Origin: Paracholeplasma morum
GTDB lineage: Bacteria; Bacillota_I; Bacilli_A; Acholeplasmatales; UBA5453
Direction of reading: 5' to 3'
NCBI RefSeq assembly: GCF_016907055.1
Contig: NZ_JAFBBG010000006.1
Location: forward strand, 29,245-93,244
DNA: 64,000 bases
This document shows positions 53,184 through 61,999 of this stretch, piece by piece (positions within the stretch are counted from its first letter, which is position 1; every line of letters starts with the position of its first letter). The notes below the pieces were generated by a model. The model was not told where the DNA came from. It made no database searches and worked only from the letters and a program-made list of their open reading frames with translations. Both the position numbers and the translations under genes were made by a program.

Positions 53184-54605
53184 TTAATATGCTCTTGCAA
53201 ATAAAATTGTTTGTGTTGCTTTCTTTTTAGTAACTGGACAGAGTTCAGTCACAAGTGGTTCATCTAAGATGACTCTGGCAGTTGCTTGAACATCTGCTTT
53301 AATGATTAATTCTGCTTCTTCCCCACAAACGCTCATCTTGATGTATCCACCCTTTTCAATTTGGGTTTTGAACTCATCATAAGTCTTTGCGACAAATGTA
53401 TTTTTTTGAACATGGTTAAGGGCATTATTGTATAGATCTTGATGCATGTCTTTTAAGACTTGATCCATGGATGAAACGACCACATCTAGGCCAATTTGAG
53501 ATTTCGCTCTATTGTGTCTAGTTGTAACTGTGACAACCCCATTTTGAAGATCTCTTGGACCAACCTCAAGTCTAACTGGTACACCCTTCATTTCGTATTC
53601 AGCAAACTTCCAACCTGGGGTACGATTTGAATCATCTAGTTTTACACGGTATCCTGCTTCTTTCAAATCTTGATAAAGCTTATTAGCAGCATCCATGACT
53701 TCTTGTTTTTGACTTTGAATTGGAATGATCACAATTTGAGTTGGTGCAACATATGGTGGTAATACTAAGCCTTCGTCATCACCATGAACCATAATTACAG
53801 CACCAATCAATCTTGTAGATACACCCCAAGAGGTTTGATATACGTGTTTTACTAAGTTATCGCTGTCTTGGTATTTGATGTCAAATGCTTCTGCAAATCC
53901 GCTTCCAAAATAGTGTGAAGTACCTGATTGTAAAGCTTTACCATCATGCATTAATGCTTCAATGGCATAGGTTTCAACAGCTCCAGCAAATTTCTCTTTT
54001 TCCGTCTTTCTCCCTGTAACGAAAGGAATCGCTAATAAATCACGACCTAAACGGTTATAAGTATCTAGCATGTCTAAGGTTTCTTTTCTAGCTTCTTCTT
54101 CAGTTCTATGAATGGTATGACCTTCTTGCCATAGGAATTCTTTACCTCTTAAGAAAGGTCTAGTGGTTTTTTCCCATCTAACCACACTGCACCATTGATT
54201 ATACTTCTTTGGAAGGTCACGGTATGAACTTACAATTTTTGCATAATGTTGACAGAATAAAACTTCAGAAGTAGGTCTAACGATAAGTCTTTCACCTTCA
54301 TCGCCTGAAGCTGTTGTCATAAATGCAGTTTCTGGCGCAAAACCGTCTACGTGGTCTTTTTCTTTTTGGAATAGCGATTCAGTAATCACCATTGGCATGT
54401 AGACATTCTCATGTCCAGTCTCTTTAAATTTAGTGTCTAAGTATTTTTGAATATTTTCCCATATTGCATATCCGTATGGGCGGTAAATGATAAAGCCTTT
54501 CGCATCGCTATAATCCATCAGTTCTGCTTTTAAGCATAAGTCAGTGTACCATTGTGCGAAATCTTGATCACGTGAGGTTATTGTTTCAACTAGTTTTTTA
54601 TCCAT
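53184..54605 (-). CDS. proS: Prolyl-tRNA synthetase, eukaryote/archaea-like type
   Basis: Charges tRNA-Pro. The 473-residue product is of the short ProS type 3 form, lacking the internal editing domain of the long bacterial form, as in other Mollicutes. Class II motifs include GFIIYRPYGYAIWENIQ, LIVRPTSEVLFCQHYAKIV, CSVVRWEKTTRPFLRG (motif 2) and VGPRDLQNGVVTV. Start is the ATG at 54605 with AAAGGTGA before it; it lies one base after the cvfB stop. No terminator follows before the ATPase promoter, so its transcripts probably run into the riboswitch leader. Confidence 0.95.
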   Translation of the reverse strand: MDKKLVETITSRDQDFAQWYTDLCLKAELMDYSDAKGFIIYRPYGYAIWENIQKYLDTKFKETGHENVYMPMVITESLFQKEKDHVDGFAPETAFMTTASGDEGERLIVRPTSEVLFCQHYAKIVSSYRDLPKKYNQWCSVVRWEKTTRPFLRGKEFLWQEGHTIHRTEEEARKETLDMLDTYNRLGRDLLAIPFVTGRKTEKEKFAGAVETYAIEALMHDGKALQSGTSHYFGSGFAEAFDIKYQDSDNLVKHVYQTSWGVSTRLIGAVIMVHGDDEGLVLPPYVAPTQIVIIPIQSQKQEVMDAANKLYQDLKEAGYRVKLDDSNRTPGWKFAEYEMKGVPVRLEVGPRDLQNGVVTVTTRHNRAKSQIGLDVVVSSMDQVLKDMHQDLYNNALNHVQKNTFVAKTYDEFKTQIEKGGYIKMSVCGEEAELIIKADVQATARVILDEPLVTELCPVTKKKATQTILFARAY

Positions 54606-54606
54606 A

Positions 54607-55449
54607 TTATTCACCTTTAATCCAAATGGTTTCCCCATTTTCAAATATTACTTTACGTTCACTATAGAGTCTTCCAAGTGCACGCTTAAATGCTTTTTTC
54701 GATAATCCAAAGGCTGCATCAATCGCTTCTTTATCCGAATCTGCAGTCAAGGCCATTCTGCCATGTTTCTTTAAGAATTCTTCTAACATAACAGCGTCTT
54801 TATCCATCATGATTTCTTTGGTTTCTATCAATGACCCACTATAATCACCTGGGGTAATTCTCGCAATTCTCACTTCAAGTTCTTCTCCCATGCGGTGTTT
54901 TTCACGCATTTGAGTATGATGGACGAAAAGCTTATGTCCTTCTTGAGTGATTAAGTTCAATCCTTCATGACCTGAATGAATGACATAGGCCGTAACCTTG
55001 TCCCCGAGTTTCAAAGGATTTTCAGGTCTTAAATCAATATCCACTTTGTTAAGTGGTTTGGCTGTTAGTCTATTTTTGTGTCTTAAGATACAGTATAGTT
55101 TGTCGCCAACTTGCGGCCATAATGTTTGATCATATGGCAGGAAATCTTTTGAGACCAACATGTCTTTAGAAGTTCCGTTATCGACGAATACGCCTAATGT
55201 TTCATGTAAGTCTTTGACAACTACAAAACCTGGTCGATTCGTCGTGATAATGGGCTTGCTAAGGGTGGCAGCTAATCTCGCTTTGTGGTCATAATAGATA
55301 AATGTTTCTACTGTTTGACCCGCTTCTAATTTTTGAAAGTTTGTTTCATTATTGTGTAACAAAACTTCCTCTTTTCCGTCTGTAAGCATATAACCAATAT
55401 CAGTCTTACGTAGGACTTTTAATTCATTTAATTCACCAATTTTTAGCAT
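54607..55449 (-). CDS. CvfB/YitL-like S1-domain RNA-binding protein
   Basis: A 280-residue protein with three S1-like OB domains and a C-terminal winged-helix domain (FGLSKKAFKRALGRLYSERK and an ending ENGETIWIKGE), the layout of CvfB (virulence factor B/YitL). The family binds RNA and affects exoprotein and virulence expression in Staphylococcus; a role here is only inferred. It is first of a pair with proS (one-base gap). Confidence 0.9.
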   Translation of the reverse strand: MLKIGELNELKVLRKTDIGYMLTDGKEEVLLHNNETNFQKLEAGQTVETFIYYDHKARLAATLSKPIITTNRPGFVVVKDLHETLGVFVDNGTSKDMLVSKDFLPYDQTLWPQVGDKLYCILRHKNRLTAKPLNKVDIDLRPENPLKLGDKVTAYVIHSGHEGLNLITQEGHKLFVHHTQMREKHRMGEELEVRIARITPGDYSGSLIETKEIMMDKDAVMLEEFLKKHGRMALTADSDKEAIDAAFGLSKKAFKRALGRLYSERKVIFENGETIWIKGE

Positions 55450-55474
55450 TTTATCACATCCTTGTTCAATTATA

Positions 55475-56617
55475 TCATACTAATTCTTTTTTAGTGTTTT
55501 TATAGTCTATAAAAAATAGCGCTGATAGGGCAATAACCCCGGATAATACATAAAACAAACGGTACCCATAATACTCTGTAAGAAATCCACCTGCCATCAT
55601 AATTAAAGCGGTGAATAAGCTTCTAACACTTGAGAAAATCAGTATCCCCAAAGTGACATTTTTAGGTTCAGTGATTTCCGTAATGTATCTGACGGTAATA
55701 TAAAGCATACTTCCCATGGAAATGCTTCTGATGAATGAGAATGCAATATAACTCCATAGTGGTAAGTCAAACCCATAGTATAGGAATCGTAACCCGTTAG
55801 CAAGTGCGATTGCTACCAAGATTGAACGTGTTGATAGTTTGTCACCAAATTTGGATAATAAAGCTAATACTAGGATTTCTCCTATGACAAAAACAAATGT
55901 TACAAATCCAAATCCATCGGCATCTAGTCCAAATGTTTGGAAATACAGGCTCAAGTAGTTATCTCCACCAAACATAATTCCAAGTGTAATTACATAGAAT
56001 AATGCAAACTTGATGTAGTTTTTGTTTTGACCTAAAACTTTAATGTCACTCTTTGTGTTTAGGTTCTCATCCCCAGTTAAATCAATCGGCAATATCCAAC
56101 TCATGAGTATTGCAACGATGGCTAGGAAAAAAGCTGCGATCATGAAGGTATCTTCATAACCAATCTTACTTATTAACAACCCTGAGGAAAGGGTAGCAAG
56201 TCCATAAGCCAAAGACCCCCATAAACGAATGTTTCCATAAGATGTATTAGTCTTTTTCGTGTAAATTGACGTAAAACTATCTAATAATACATAGATTGGC
56301 TGGCCTACTATCGCAATCATAATCACTACTAGGGGAATCCAGGATAGTTGATTTAAACTAACCAGAATGATTACTGATATGGCTTCAATCACTGGTAGTA
56401 TTCGTAAAAATAGTCGATTATCATTGACGTTTCTAGAAAGCATACTCCAAAGCGGATTTACAAACAAAGCAGTCAGCGGTAATATCATTAAAATGATGCC
56501 TAAGTCCTTATTAGGCACATTCAAATACTTTAAATATAGTGCAAAAAAGGGATAAAAAAACGCATCCCCTACAAATCTAAAAAAATAGGTTATTTGATAC
56601 TTTCGGTATTCTTTCAT
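55475..56617 (-). CDS. MFS transporter
   Basis: A 380-residue membrane protein with about twelve hydrophobic segments and the shape of the MFS_1-like/nucleoside- or phenylpropionate-transporter group. The start is YFFRFVGDAFFYPFFALYLK, and LRLWGSLAYGL-type charged turns (here IRLWGSLAYGLATL) follow the fifth helix. No substrate-defining residue can be named. It is a single gene between cvfB and the fic gene, in the same direction. Confidence 0.85.
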   Translation of the reverse strand: MKEYRKYQITYFFRFVGDAFFYPFFALYLKYLNVPNKDLGIILMILPLTALFVNPLWSMLSRNVNDNRLFLRILPVIEAISVIILVSLNQLSWIPLVVIMIAIVGQPIYVLLDSFTSIYTKKTNTSYGNIRLWGSLAYGLATLSSGLLISKIGYEDTFMIAAFFLAIVAILMSWILPIDLTGDENLNTKSDIKVLGQNKNYIKFALFYVITLGIMFGGDNYLSLYFQTFGLDADGFGFVTFVFVIGEILVLALLSKFGDKLSTRSILVAIALANGLRFLYYGFDLPLWSYIAFSFIRSISMGSMLYITVRYITEITEPKNVTLGILIFSSVRSLFTALIMMAGGFLTEYYGYRLFYVLSGVIALSALFFIDYKNTKKELV

Positions 56618-56653
56618 ATAATCACCATAAGTATTATATCAAATACAAAAAAA

Positions 56654-56673
56654 AGTGAAAGTATTTTCACTCT
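56654..56673 (-). terminator. Intrinsic terminator of the Fic gene
   Basis: Minus-strand stem AGTGAAA/TTTCACT followed by eight Ts, about 15 bases after the stop and before the MFS gene. Confidence 0.85.
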
Positions 56674-56689
56674 TTTAAAAGGTACTGAT

Positions 56690-57418
56690 TTACTTAGATA
56701 AAAGTTGGTTAACTTCGTTATATCGCTTGATAAGTAGTTTCGATACGAGTTCGACCATTGGGTCCATTGTTTTTTCTTCTTTAAACATGTCCAATGCATG
56801 GAAATATTCTTTTGCATCTATTCTACTAATTGAGATCGGTAAGTAATCATTTTTAATAAGTACGAAATTTAGTACTAATCTAGCAAGTCTGCCGTTCCCA
56901 TCCACAAAAGGGTGAATCTTTGAAATAACTAAGGTAGCATAGCATGCAAGCTCGATTGCATCCCCTTTAAACTCAGACAGATTATTCATAAACTTCTTCA
57001 TACGATCATAGACTTTAACGTGGTCAGGTGGCTGATGGGTTGAGCCCATAAGTTGCACATTAACTTGTCTGTAATAACCCGCATTCATGATATCTTGAAG
57101 AATCATTTGATGAAGATCTTTTAAGAATTCTTCAGAAAGTTCTTTCTTTTCTTTTGCGGATTTAACTACATACTCGTAAGCCTTAAGATGATTTAGTACT
57201 TCTTTTTGTTCGCGTTCGCTACGGTTAAGCAATTTTTTTGCTTGAGCAAGTGTTTCAACTTCTTCTAATGTAACATGGTTATTGCCTTCAAAACTAACTG
57301 CATCAACGGCAAATCTTCTTGAAAATGCTTCGTCGATTCTTTGAACTTCCTCTTCCTTAGCTTCTTTAAGCATTAGTAAGAGGTGCTTTTTCTCTGCTTC
57401 TAAAAGTCCTTTTTCCAT
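56690..57418 (-). CDS. Fic-domain protein (AMPylase family)
   Basis: A 242-residue Fic protein with the complete catalytic motif HPFVDGNGRLAR (His169 and the GNGR loop), which transfers AMP or related groups onto hydroxyl residues of target proteins. An upstream segment AVSFEGN (residues 40-46) resembles the inhibitory helix motif (S/T)xxxE(G/N): Glu44 is present, but the Ser/Thr position four residues earlier is Ala40. A conserved flap region is GYYRQVNVQLMGS. It has no neighbouring antitoxin or partner gene. Target unknown. Confidence 0.92.
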   Translation of the reverse strand: MEKGLLEAEKKHLLLMLKEAKEEEVQRIDEAFSRRFAVDAVSFEGNNHVTLEEVETLAQAKKLLNRSEREQKEVLNHLKAYEYVVKSAKEKKELSEEFLKDLHQMILQDIMNAGYYRQVNVQLMGSTHQPPDHVKVYDRMKKFMNNLSEFKGDAIELACYATLVISKIHPFVDGNGRLARLVLNFVLIKNDYLPISISRIDAKEYFHALDMFKEEKTMDPMVELVSKLLIKRYNEVNQLLSK

Positions 57419-57593
57419 ATTAAATTCACTCCCGTTTCTTATAATTTCATTATATCAATAAAAACGCTATCATTCAACTTAAAAAAATTTGAATTATCTT
57501 ACAGTAATTGGCAAAAGCATTTGGAATCAATAATCTAATTTACAATAGAATGAACCGTATCTTATCAGAATAAAAACTAAACAATGAAAGAAA

Positions 57594-57628
57594 ACGCCTT
57601 TGTAGGGTCTAATCGACTACAAAGGCGT
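57594..57628 (-). terminator. Intrinsic terminator of the lysine importer operon
   Basis: Long minus-strand stem ACGCCTTTGTAG/CTACAAAGGCGT followed by TTTC, directly after the ATPase gene stop. The rest of the 57419-57593 gap shows nothing clear. Confidence 0.8.
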
Positions 57629-57633
57629 ACATA

Positions 57634-58368
57634 TTAATGATTCACTTTTTTCAAAAATTGCTTAGTGCGTTCTTCTTTTGGCGCATTGAAGAAATCATTT
57701 GGATTATTCTCTTCTAATACGATGCCTGAATCCATAAATAAAATTCGATCTGATACATCTTTCGCAAAGTTCATTTCGTGAGTAACAATGACCATCGTCA
57801 TGCCTTCATCTCTTAATGTTTTAATGACTTCAAGTACTTCTTGGACCATTTCTGGGTCAAGGGCACTGGTTGGTTCGTCAAATAACATCACCTTAGGTTC
57901 CATGCATAACGCTCTTGCGATGGCAACTCTTTGTTTTTGACCCCCAGATAATCTTCTAACATCTTGATACAAGAAATCTTGTAGGCCAACTTTACTTAAG
58001 TACTTAATCGCGCGGTTTGTTGCTTCTTCTTTAGATAAACCGAGTCTAATCACGGGGCTCAACGTACAGTTTTCTATGACGTTTTTGTTGTTGAATAGAT
58101 TAAACTGTTGGAATACCATGCCCATGTGTTCTCTTAATTTATCAATGTCTGTTTTGGGATCCATTAAATCCGCACCATCAAAATAGATGTGGCCAGAATC
58201 CGGTTCATTTAATAAGTTTAAACATCTTAAAAGGGTTGTTTTACCAGACCCTGAAGAGCCTAAAAGGGTAATCACTTCTTTTTCATGAACAGACAAATTA
58301 ATCTCATTTAAAATGGTTTTATCTCCAAAACTTTTCGTTAAATTCATCACTTCAATGATTGGTTTCAT
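57634..58368 (-). CDS. Amino-acid ABC importer ATPase (probable lysine)
   Basis: A 244-residue ATPase of the polar amino-acid transporter type, with Walker [15 protein letters not shown], signature [14 protein letters not shown], Walker [14 protein letters not shown] and H-loop VTHEM. It overlaps the permease by 4 bases and is the last gene of the operon behind a lysine riboswitch, so lysine transport is likely. Confidence 0.93.
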   Translation of the reverse strand: MKPIIEVMNLTKSFGDKTILNEINLSVHEKEVITLLGSSGSGKTTLLRCLNLLNEPDSGHIYFDGADLMDPKTDIDKLREHMGMVFQQFNLFNNKNVIENCTLSPVIRLGLSKEEATNRAIKYLSKVGLQDFLYQDVRRLSGGQKQRVAIARALCMEPKVMLFDEPTSALDPEMVQEVLEVIKTLRDEGMTMVIVTHEMNFAKDVSDRILFMDSGIVLEENNPNDFFNAPKEERTKQFLKKVNH

Positions 58369-59120
58369 GCCTTCACCTCATTGGTCGTATCTAGTTTTTT
58401 GGTTAGATAATCGACTATTTTACTCGATACATAGGTCAAAATTAGATACAATACAGCCGCAATCAAGAAGGCTTCTAGGTATCGATAAGTTGCACTTGCA
58501 CTTTGTCTAACGGAGTAGAATAAATCCACCACTGAAATAACCGATAACACGGCGGTGTCTTTCAGATTGACAACAAACTCATTTCCAATTCCTGGTAATG
58601 CATTTTTAATGGCTTGTGGCCAGATGATATGTCTCATTGCTTGCTTACGGTTTAAGCCTAAGGTTCTTGCTGCTTCCATTTGACCTGGATCTACAGCAGA
58701 AACACCGCCTCTTAAGACTTCTGAGATATAAGCAGTTGTATTGATGGTAACAATCAATAACCCTGCAGGTAGTGGACTCCACCAAGGAAAGATTCTTAAA
58801 GAAGCAATACCGTAATATATAATCATCGCTTGAACAATCATTGGCGTACCTCTAAAAATAGTGGTATAGGCTATAGATAACTTCTTTAAGATGGTTTTTG
58901 TAATTTTTTCTACTAATGTGTCTCTTTTATGATCAATTTCTACTAATCTAGCTTGGGCAACCATCATGGCAAGTAAAAATCCACCTAATGTCCCCACGAC
59001 AGAAAGTAGAATTGTTACCCCTAATCCATATAATATGATTTCATAGTAGTTTTCGATTAAGTAAAGCATGGTTTTAAATATTTTGCCTTGTTCAGGCAAT
59101 GAGGCTAAAACAATACTCAT
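58365..59120 (-). CDS. Amino-acid ABC importer permease (probable lysine)
   Basis: A 251-residue membrane protein of the HisMQ type, with about five helices and the EAA loop [20 protein letters not shown] (facing the ATPase). It overlaps the binding protein and the ATPase. Lysine as substrate is inferred from the riboswitch. Confidence 0.92.
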   Translation of the reverse strand: MSIVLASLPEQGKIFKTMLYLIENYYEIILYGLGVTILLSVVGTLGGFLLAMMVAQARLVEIDHKRDTLVEKITKTILKKLSIAYTTIFRGTPMIVQAMIIYYGIASLRIFPWWSPLPAGLLIVTINTTAYISEVLRGGVSAVDPGQMEAARTLGLNRKQAMRHIIWPQAIKNALPGIGNEFVVNLKDTAVLSVISVVDLFYSVRQSASATYRYLEAFLIAAVLYLILTYVSSKIVDYLTKKLDTTNEVKA

Positions 59121-59950
59121 TAGTCGTTAGCGTTTGCTCTTGATACAGCTAAAGTCATCCAAGCTTCTTTTGACTCTAATGATAGTTTCTCTAATACACC
59201 ATTAATAGCTTCTAATAATTCATTATCGACTTTTCTAACAGCAACCGCACTTACGACATCTTCTTCTAAGACAGTAAACCCATTTTCAGAATCAAATTGG
59301 ATGTATTTTAATTGTGGGTTTGAACTTGTGATTGAAATAGCAACTGGCAATTCTGCAATAAACGCATCGGATACGCCACTTGTTACTGCATTGGTGATTG
59401 CGTTATAGGATTCAAGCGCTGTCCCACGTTTTACCCCTGGGATTTGATCGACTAAGTCGTCTTGTAAAGTACCTAATTGCGCAATAACTTCAGCTCCGGA
59501 AAACTCTGAAATAGATGTTGCATTCGCATATTTAGAATCCGTTCTGACAACCATTACTTGTGATGCACGGTAGTATTCACTTGAGAAATTCACTGTTTCT
59601 TTTCTAACTGCTGTCGGACTCATCCCTGCAATAATTACGTCGATGGTTCCAGCTTGAAGGGCAGGAATCAATCCATCCCAGTCAATCGCCTTGATTACTA
59701 ATTTTAAACCTAGTTCTTCAGCAATCTTCTTAGCGATTACAACATCATAACCATCTACAAAAGCGCCAGCTTGTCCGTGAATTGGCATAGTGAACTCAGT
59801 TTCTGTTGTGGTAGTCCAGTTATAAGGTGCATAAGCCGCTTCCAGACCTACTACCAAGGTGTTTCCTTCTTTTACCTCATATACGCTTTGACTACATGCG
59901 CTTAAGATAAACGTTAATGCAACTACTAATACGATCAATATTCTTCTCAT
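59120..59950 (-). CDS. Amino-acid-binding lipoprotein (probable lysine)
   Basis: A 276-residue substrate-binding protein of the polar amino-acid family, with a lipoprotein signal (lipobox LSAC, Cys19). It carries the family pattern VVGLEAAYAPYNWT, GYDVVIAKKIAEELG and GTIDVIIAGMSPTAVRKE. The acidic Asp and Glu around the pocket cannot be assigned to lysine from sequence alone, but the 5' leader is a lysine riboswitch, which makes lysine the best guess. AGGAGGT lies about 7 bases before the ATG. Confidence 0.93.
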   Translation of the reverse strand: MRRILIVLVVALTFILSACSQSVYEVKEGNTLVVGLEAAYAPYNWTTTTETEFTMPIHGQAGAFVDGYDVVIAKKIAEELGLKLVIKAIDWDGLIPALQAGTIDVIIAGMSPTAVRKETVNFSSEYYRASQVMVVRTDSKYANATSISEFSGAEVIAQLGTLQDDLVDQIPGVKRGTALESYNAITNAVTSGVSDAFIAELPVAISITSSNPQLKYIQFDSENGFTVLEEDVVSAVAVRKVDNELLEAINGVLEKLSLESKEAWMTLAVSRANAND

Positions 59951-59974
59951 GTCGAAGACCTCCTAATTTTTTAA

Positions 59975-60000
59975 CAAAAAAAGCGTCCAATAGGACGCCT
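59975..60000 (-). terminator. Riboswitch-controlled terminator before the lysine importer
   Basis: Minus-strand stem GCGTCC/GGACGC with TATT loop, followed by seven Ts, between the lysine aptamer and the first gene. Confidence 0.85.
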
Positions 60001-60027
60001 TCAACACGAAATAAATTTAAAATTTAA

Positions 60028-60193
60028 TCGGTTAGCGCCTCTACATCTTTTAACTGTAGGAGTGTTATAAGTGTTCCCTATAACCCCATATGGTATTTAT
60101 GCCTAAATCCATATTCGGCGATGGTTACCTTTCAGATTCTTCGTCGCATGCCTGCTCCAAATCTTACTATGATACATCGCTGCCTCTAAACTT
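60028..60193 (-). promoter_or_regulatory. Lysine (L-box) riboswitch
   Basis: The minus-strand leader shows L-box landmarks in order: TTTAGAGGCAGCGATG (5' junction), AGTAAGATTTGGAGCAGGC, GACGAAGAATCTGAAAGGTA, CATCGCCGAATATGG, a central stem, GGGGTTATAGGGAACAC and a closing GTAGAGGCGCTAACC. The AGAGGNGCGA-type start and the GAATCTGAAAGGT and CGCCGAA boxes are diagnostic. It precedes an amino-acid ABC importer, in keeping with known lysine-controlled transporters. Confidence 0.9.
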
Positions 60194-60208
60194 TTTTTGT
60201 TTGCATAT

Positions 60209-60237
60209 AGAATACGGTATATTGATGACTAAGTCAA
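60209..60237 (-). promoter_or_regulatory. Promoter of the lysine importer operon
   Basis: TTGACT (60232-60237) and TATTCT (60209-60214) on the minus strand, spacer 17, about 16 bases before the aptamer. Confidence 0.8.
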
Positions 60238-60284
60238 CCTTAATACCATATAAAACGCTTTCAGTCTGAAAAAAGATAAGAAAA

Positions 60285-60302
60285 AGGACTGAAAACAGTC
60301 CT
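60285..60302 (-). terminator. Intrinsic terminator of the cold-shock gene
   Basis: Minus-strand stem AGGACTG/CAGTCCT followed by TTTTTC, about 20 bases after the csp stop. Confidence 0.88.
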
Positions 60303-60324
60303 TACCTTACCTTGTTATTTAAAA

Positions 60325-60522
60325 TTATAATTTAACAACTTTGCTAGCTTGTGGGCCGCGGTCGCCGTCTTTAACTTCAAATTCAACTTGGTCGCCTTCT
60401 GCTAATGCTTTGTAACCATCAGCTTGAATAGCGCTGAAATGAACAAATACATCTTTGCCTTCTGATGTAGAGATAAATCCATATCCCTTTTCTGCATCAA
60501 ACCATTTAACTTTGCCTGTCAT
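60325..60522 (-). CDS. Cold-shock protein (CspA family)
   Basis: A 65-residue nucleic-acid chaperone that keeps single-stranded RNA unfolded. RNP1 and RNP2 motifs KGYGFIS and VFVHFSAI are present, with the usual [11 protein letters not shown] start and GPQASKV end. It stands alone, with a 5' leader (60523-60590) that has AAGGAG about 11 bases before the ATG and a TATAAT near 60579. The leader may be cold-responsive; that is inference. Confidence 0.95.
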   Translation of the reverse strand: MTGKVKWFDAEKGYGFISTSEGKDVFVHFSAIQADGYKALAEGDQVEFEVKDGDRGPQASKVVKL

Positions 60523-60640
60523 AATAACTGTACTCCTTACTTAAAAATTCTAGTGAAATCATTTTTCACCTAAACTCATTATACACTACATAAATATTAA
60601 AAACAAGGGGAATGTCTAACTATTTTTAAAGTATTTTTTA

Positions 60641-61999
60641 TTAGTCTACATTTACTTCTTTTCGGTTCTTAATATCTTCTACAATCACTTTATACATAGT
60701 TTCATCAATCTTGTAAAACTTATTGTATATAAAGTAACTAATAGCAATCAATACTAAAGGAATCAACAACATCGCCGTTTTAAGGCCGTTGATCATGCCT
60801 TCTGTTACATCACCCACAGAGGTTGCGTCCGTAATCCCAATAATAACTAAAGTGACACCTACGAACCCACTTGCAAGTGCACCTGATAGCTTATTAACAA
60901 AAGGCTGTACTGCAAAGCTGACTGACTCATTGCGTTTTTTTAGCTTGTACTGGCCATATTCTACTGTATCTGCCAATAAAACTAGCATTAATAGTTGAAG
61001 AATGCCTTGCCCAAAAAACATCAATACTGCTGAGAATCCTATGTATAAAAGTTTCATTGGCGATAAGAAAAATAAAACATATCCAACGACAATTAATGCC
61101 GTAGAAAACATATAGAGTTGATTTCTCTTCATACGTTTAGAAAAGAATTGGAAGGACAGTAGGGCAATAATTTGCGCTACCCCTAAAATAATGCCAAATA
61201 TCGAATAAATACTTTCATCTTGATAAGCATACTTGAAGAAATGTAATCCAAAATTGGTTGTGATCATATACCCTGTCATAAATAAAGACATTGATATGCC
61301 TGCCCAAAGCAGCTGATCGTTTTTACCAATAATTGTTAGAATATCTTTCACCTTAGTCTTTGGTTGTTCAACATGGACCCTTTCTTTAACGAAAAGAATT
61401 GTAAACATTTGTCCAATTACCATTATAATGGCTAACAGTATCGCAAAAAGGAAATACGCCTTCTCATAACTACCTAAGAAATCGCTCAAGAGTTTTGTGA
61501 TTGGCACTAAGCCACCAACCACCGCGAATAACCCAATGTTTGCGAAAATTCTTGCCCAAGCCCCTAAGGATTCACGTTCTTTTTGATCTAGGGATAACGC
61601 CGGCAACATCGACCAATAAGCAATATCGTTCATGGTATAAAATACTTCCCACAATAAATAAAATCCTGTAAAAAATAGAATGTATAAGCCATCACTAACC
61701 TCAAAACTATGAAACATCAGTGAAGCTGTTACAGCTGAGCCTAAAACTCCAATCAAAAGCCAAGGCTTAAACTTTCCATATTTGGATTTTGTATTGTCAA
61801 TGATAACACCCATAAAAGGGTCATTAAACGCGTCAAATACTCTTATCACTACGATGATTGCCGTTAGAATCAAAATCATTCTCGAGGAGAAGTTACGAAT
61901 TTCGGTAAGATAGAATATGAGATACATCGATAGTAAGGTGTAACTCATGTCTCTACCAATGGTCCCAACCCCGAAGGCAAACTTCTGTTTAGTTTTCAT
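60641..61999 (-). CDS. GPH-family sugar:cation symporter
   Basis: A 452-residue membrane protein with about twelve helices of the glycoside-pentoside-hexuronide family (MelB/XynP-like). It has the family signature FGVGTIGRDMSYTLLSMYLI at the N-terminus and DAFNDPFMGVIIDNTKSKYG in the first cytosolic loop. It overlaps the glucosidase gene by 11 bases, so it most likely imports the sugar that enzyme splits (an alpha-glucoside such as isomaltose). GGAGGT lies 6-7 bases before the ATG. Confidence 0.9.
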   Translation of the reverse strand: MKTKQKFAFGVGTIGRDMSYTLLSMYLIFYLTEIRNFSSRMILILTAIIVVIRVFDAFNDPFMGVIIDNTKSKYGKFKPWLLIGVLGSAVTASLMFHSFEVSDGLYILFFTGFYLLWEVFYTMNDIAYWSMLPALSLDQKERESLGAWARIFANIGLFAVVGGLVPITKLLSDFLGSYEKAYFLFAILLAIIMVIGQMFTILFVKERVHVEQPKTKVKDILTIIGKNDQLLWAGISMSLFMTGYMITTNFGLHFFKYAYQDESIYSIFGIILGVAQIIALLSFQFFSKRMKRNQLYMFSTALIVVGYVLFFLSPMKLLYIGFSAVLMFFGQGILQLLMLVLLADTVEYGQYKLKKRNESVSFAVQPFVNKLSGALASGFVGVTLVIIGITDATSVGDVTEGMINGLKTAMLLIPLVLIAISYFIYNKFYKIDETMYKVIVEDIKNRKEVNVD

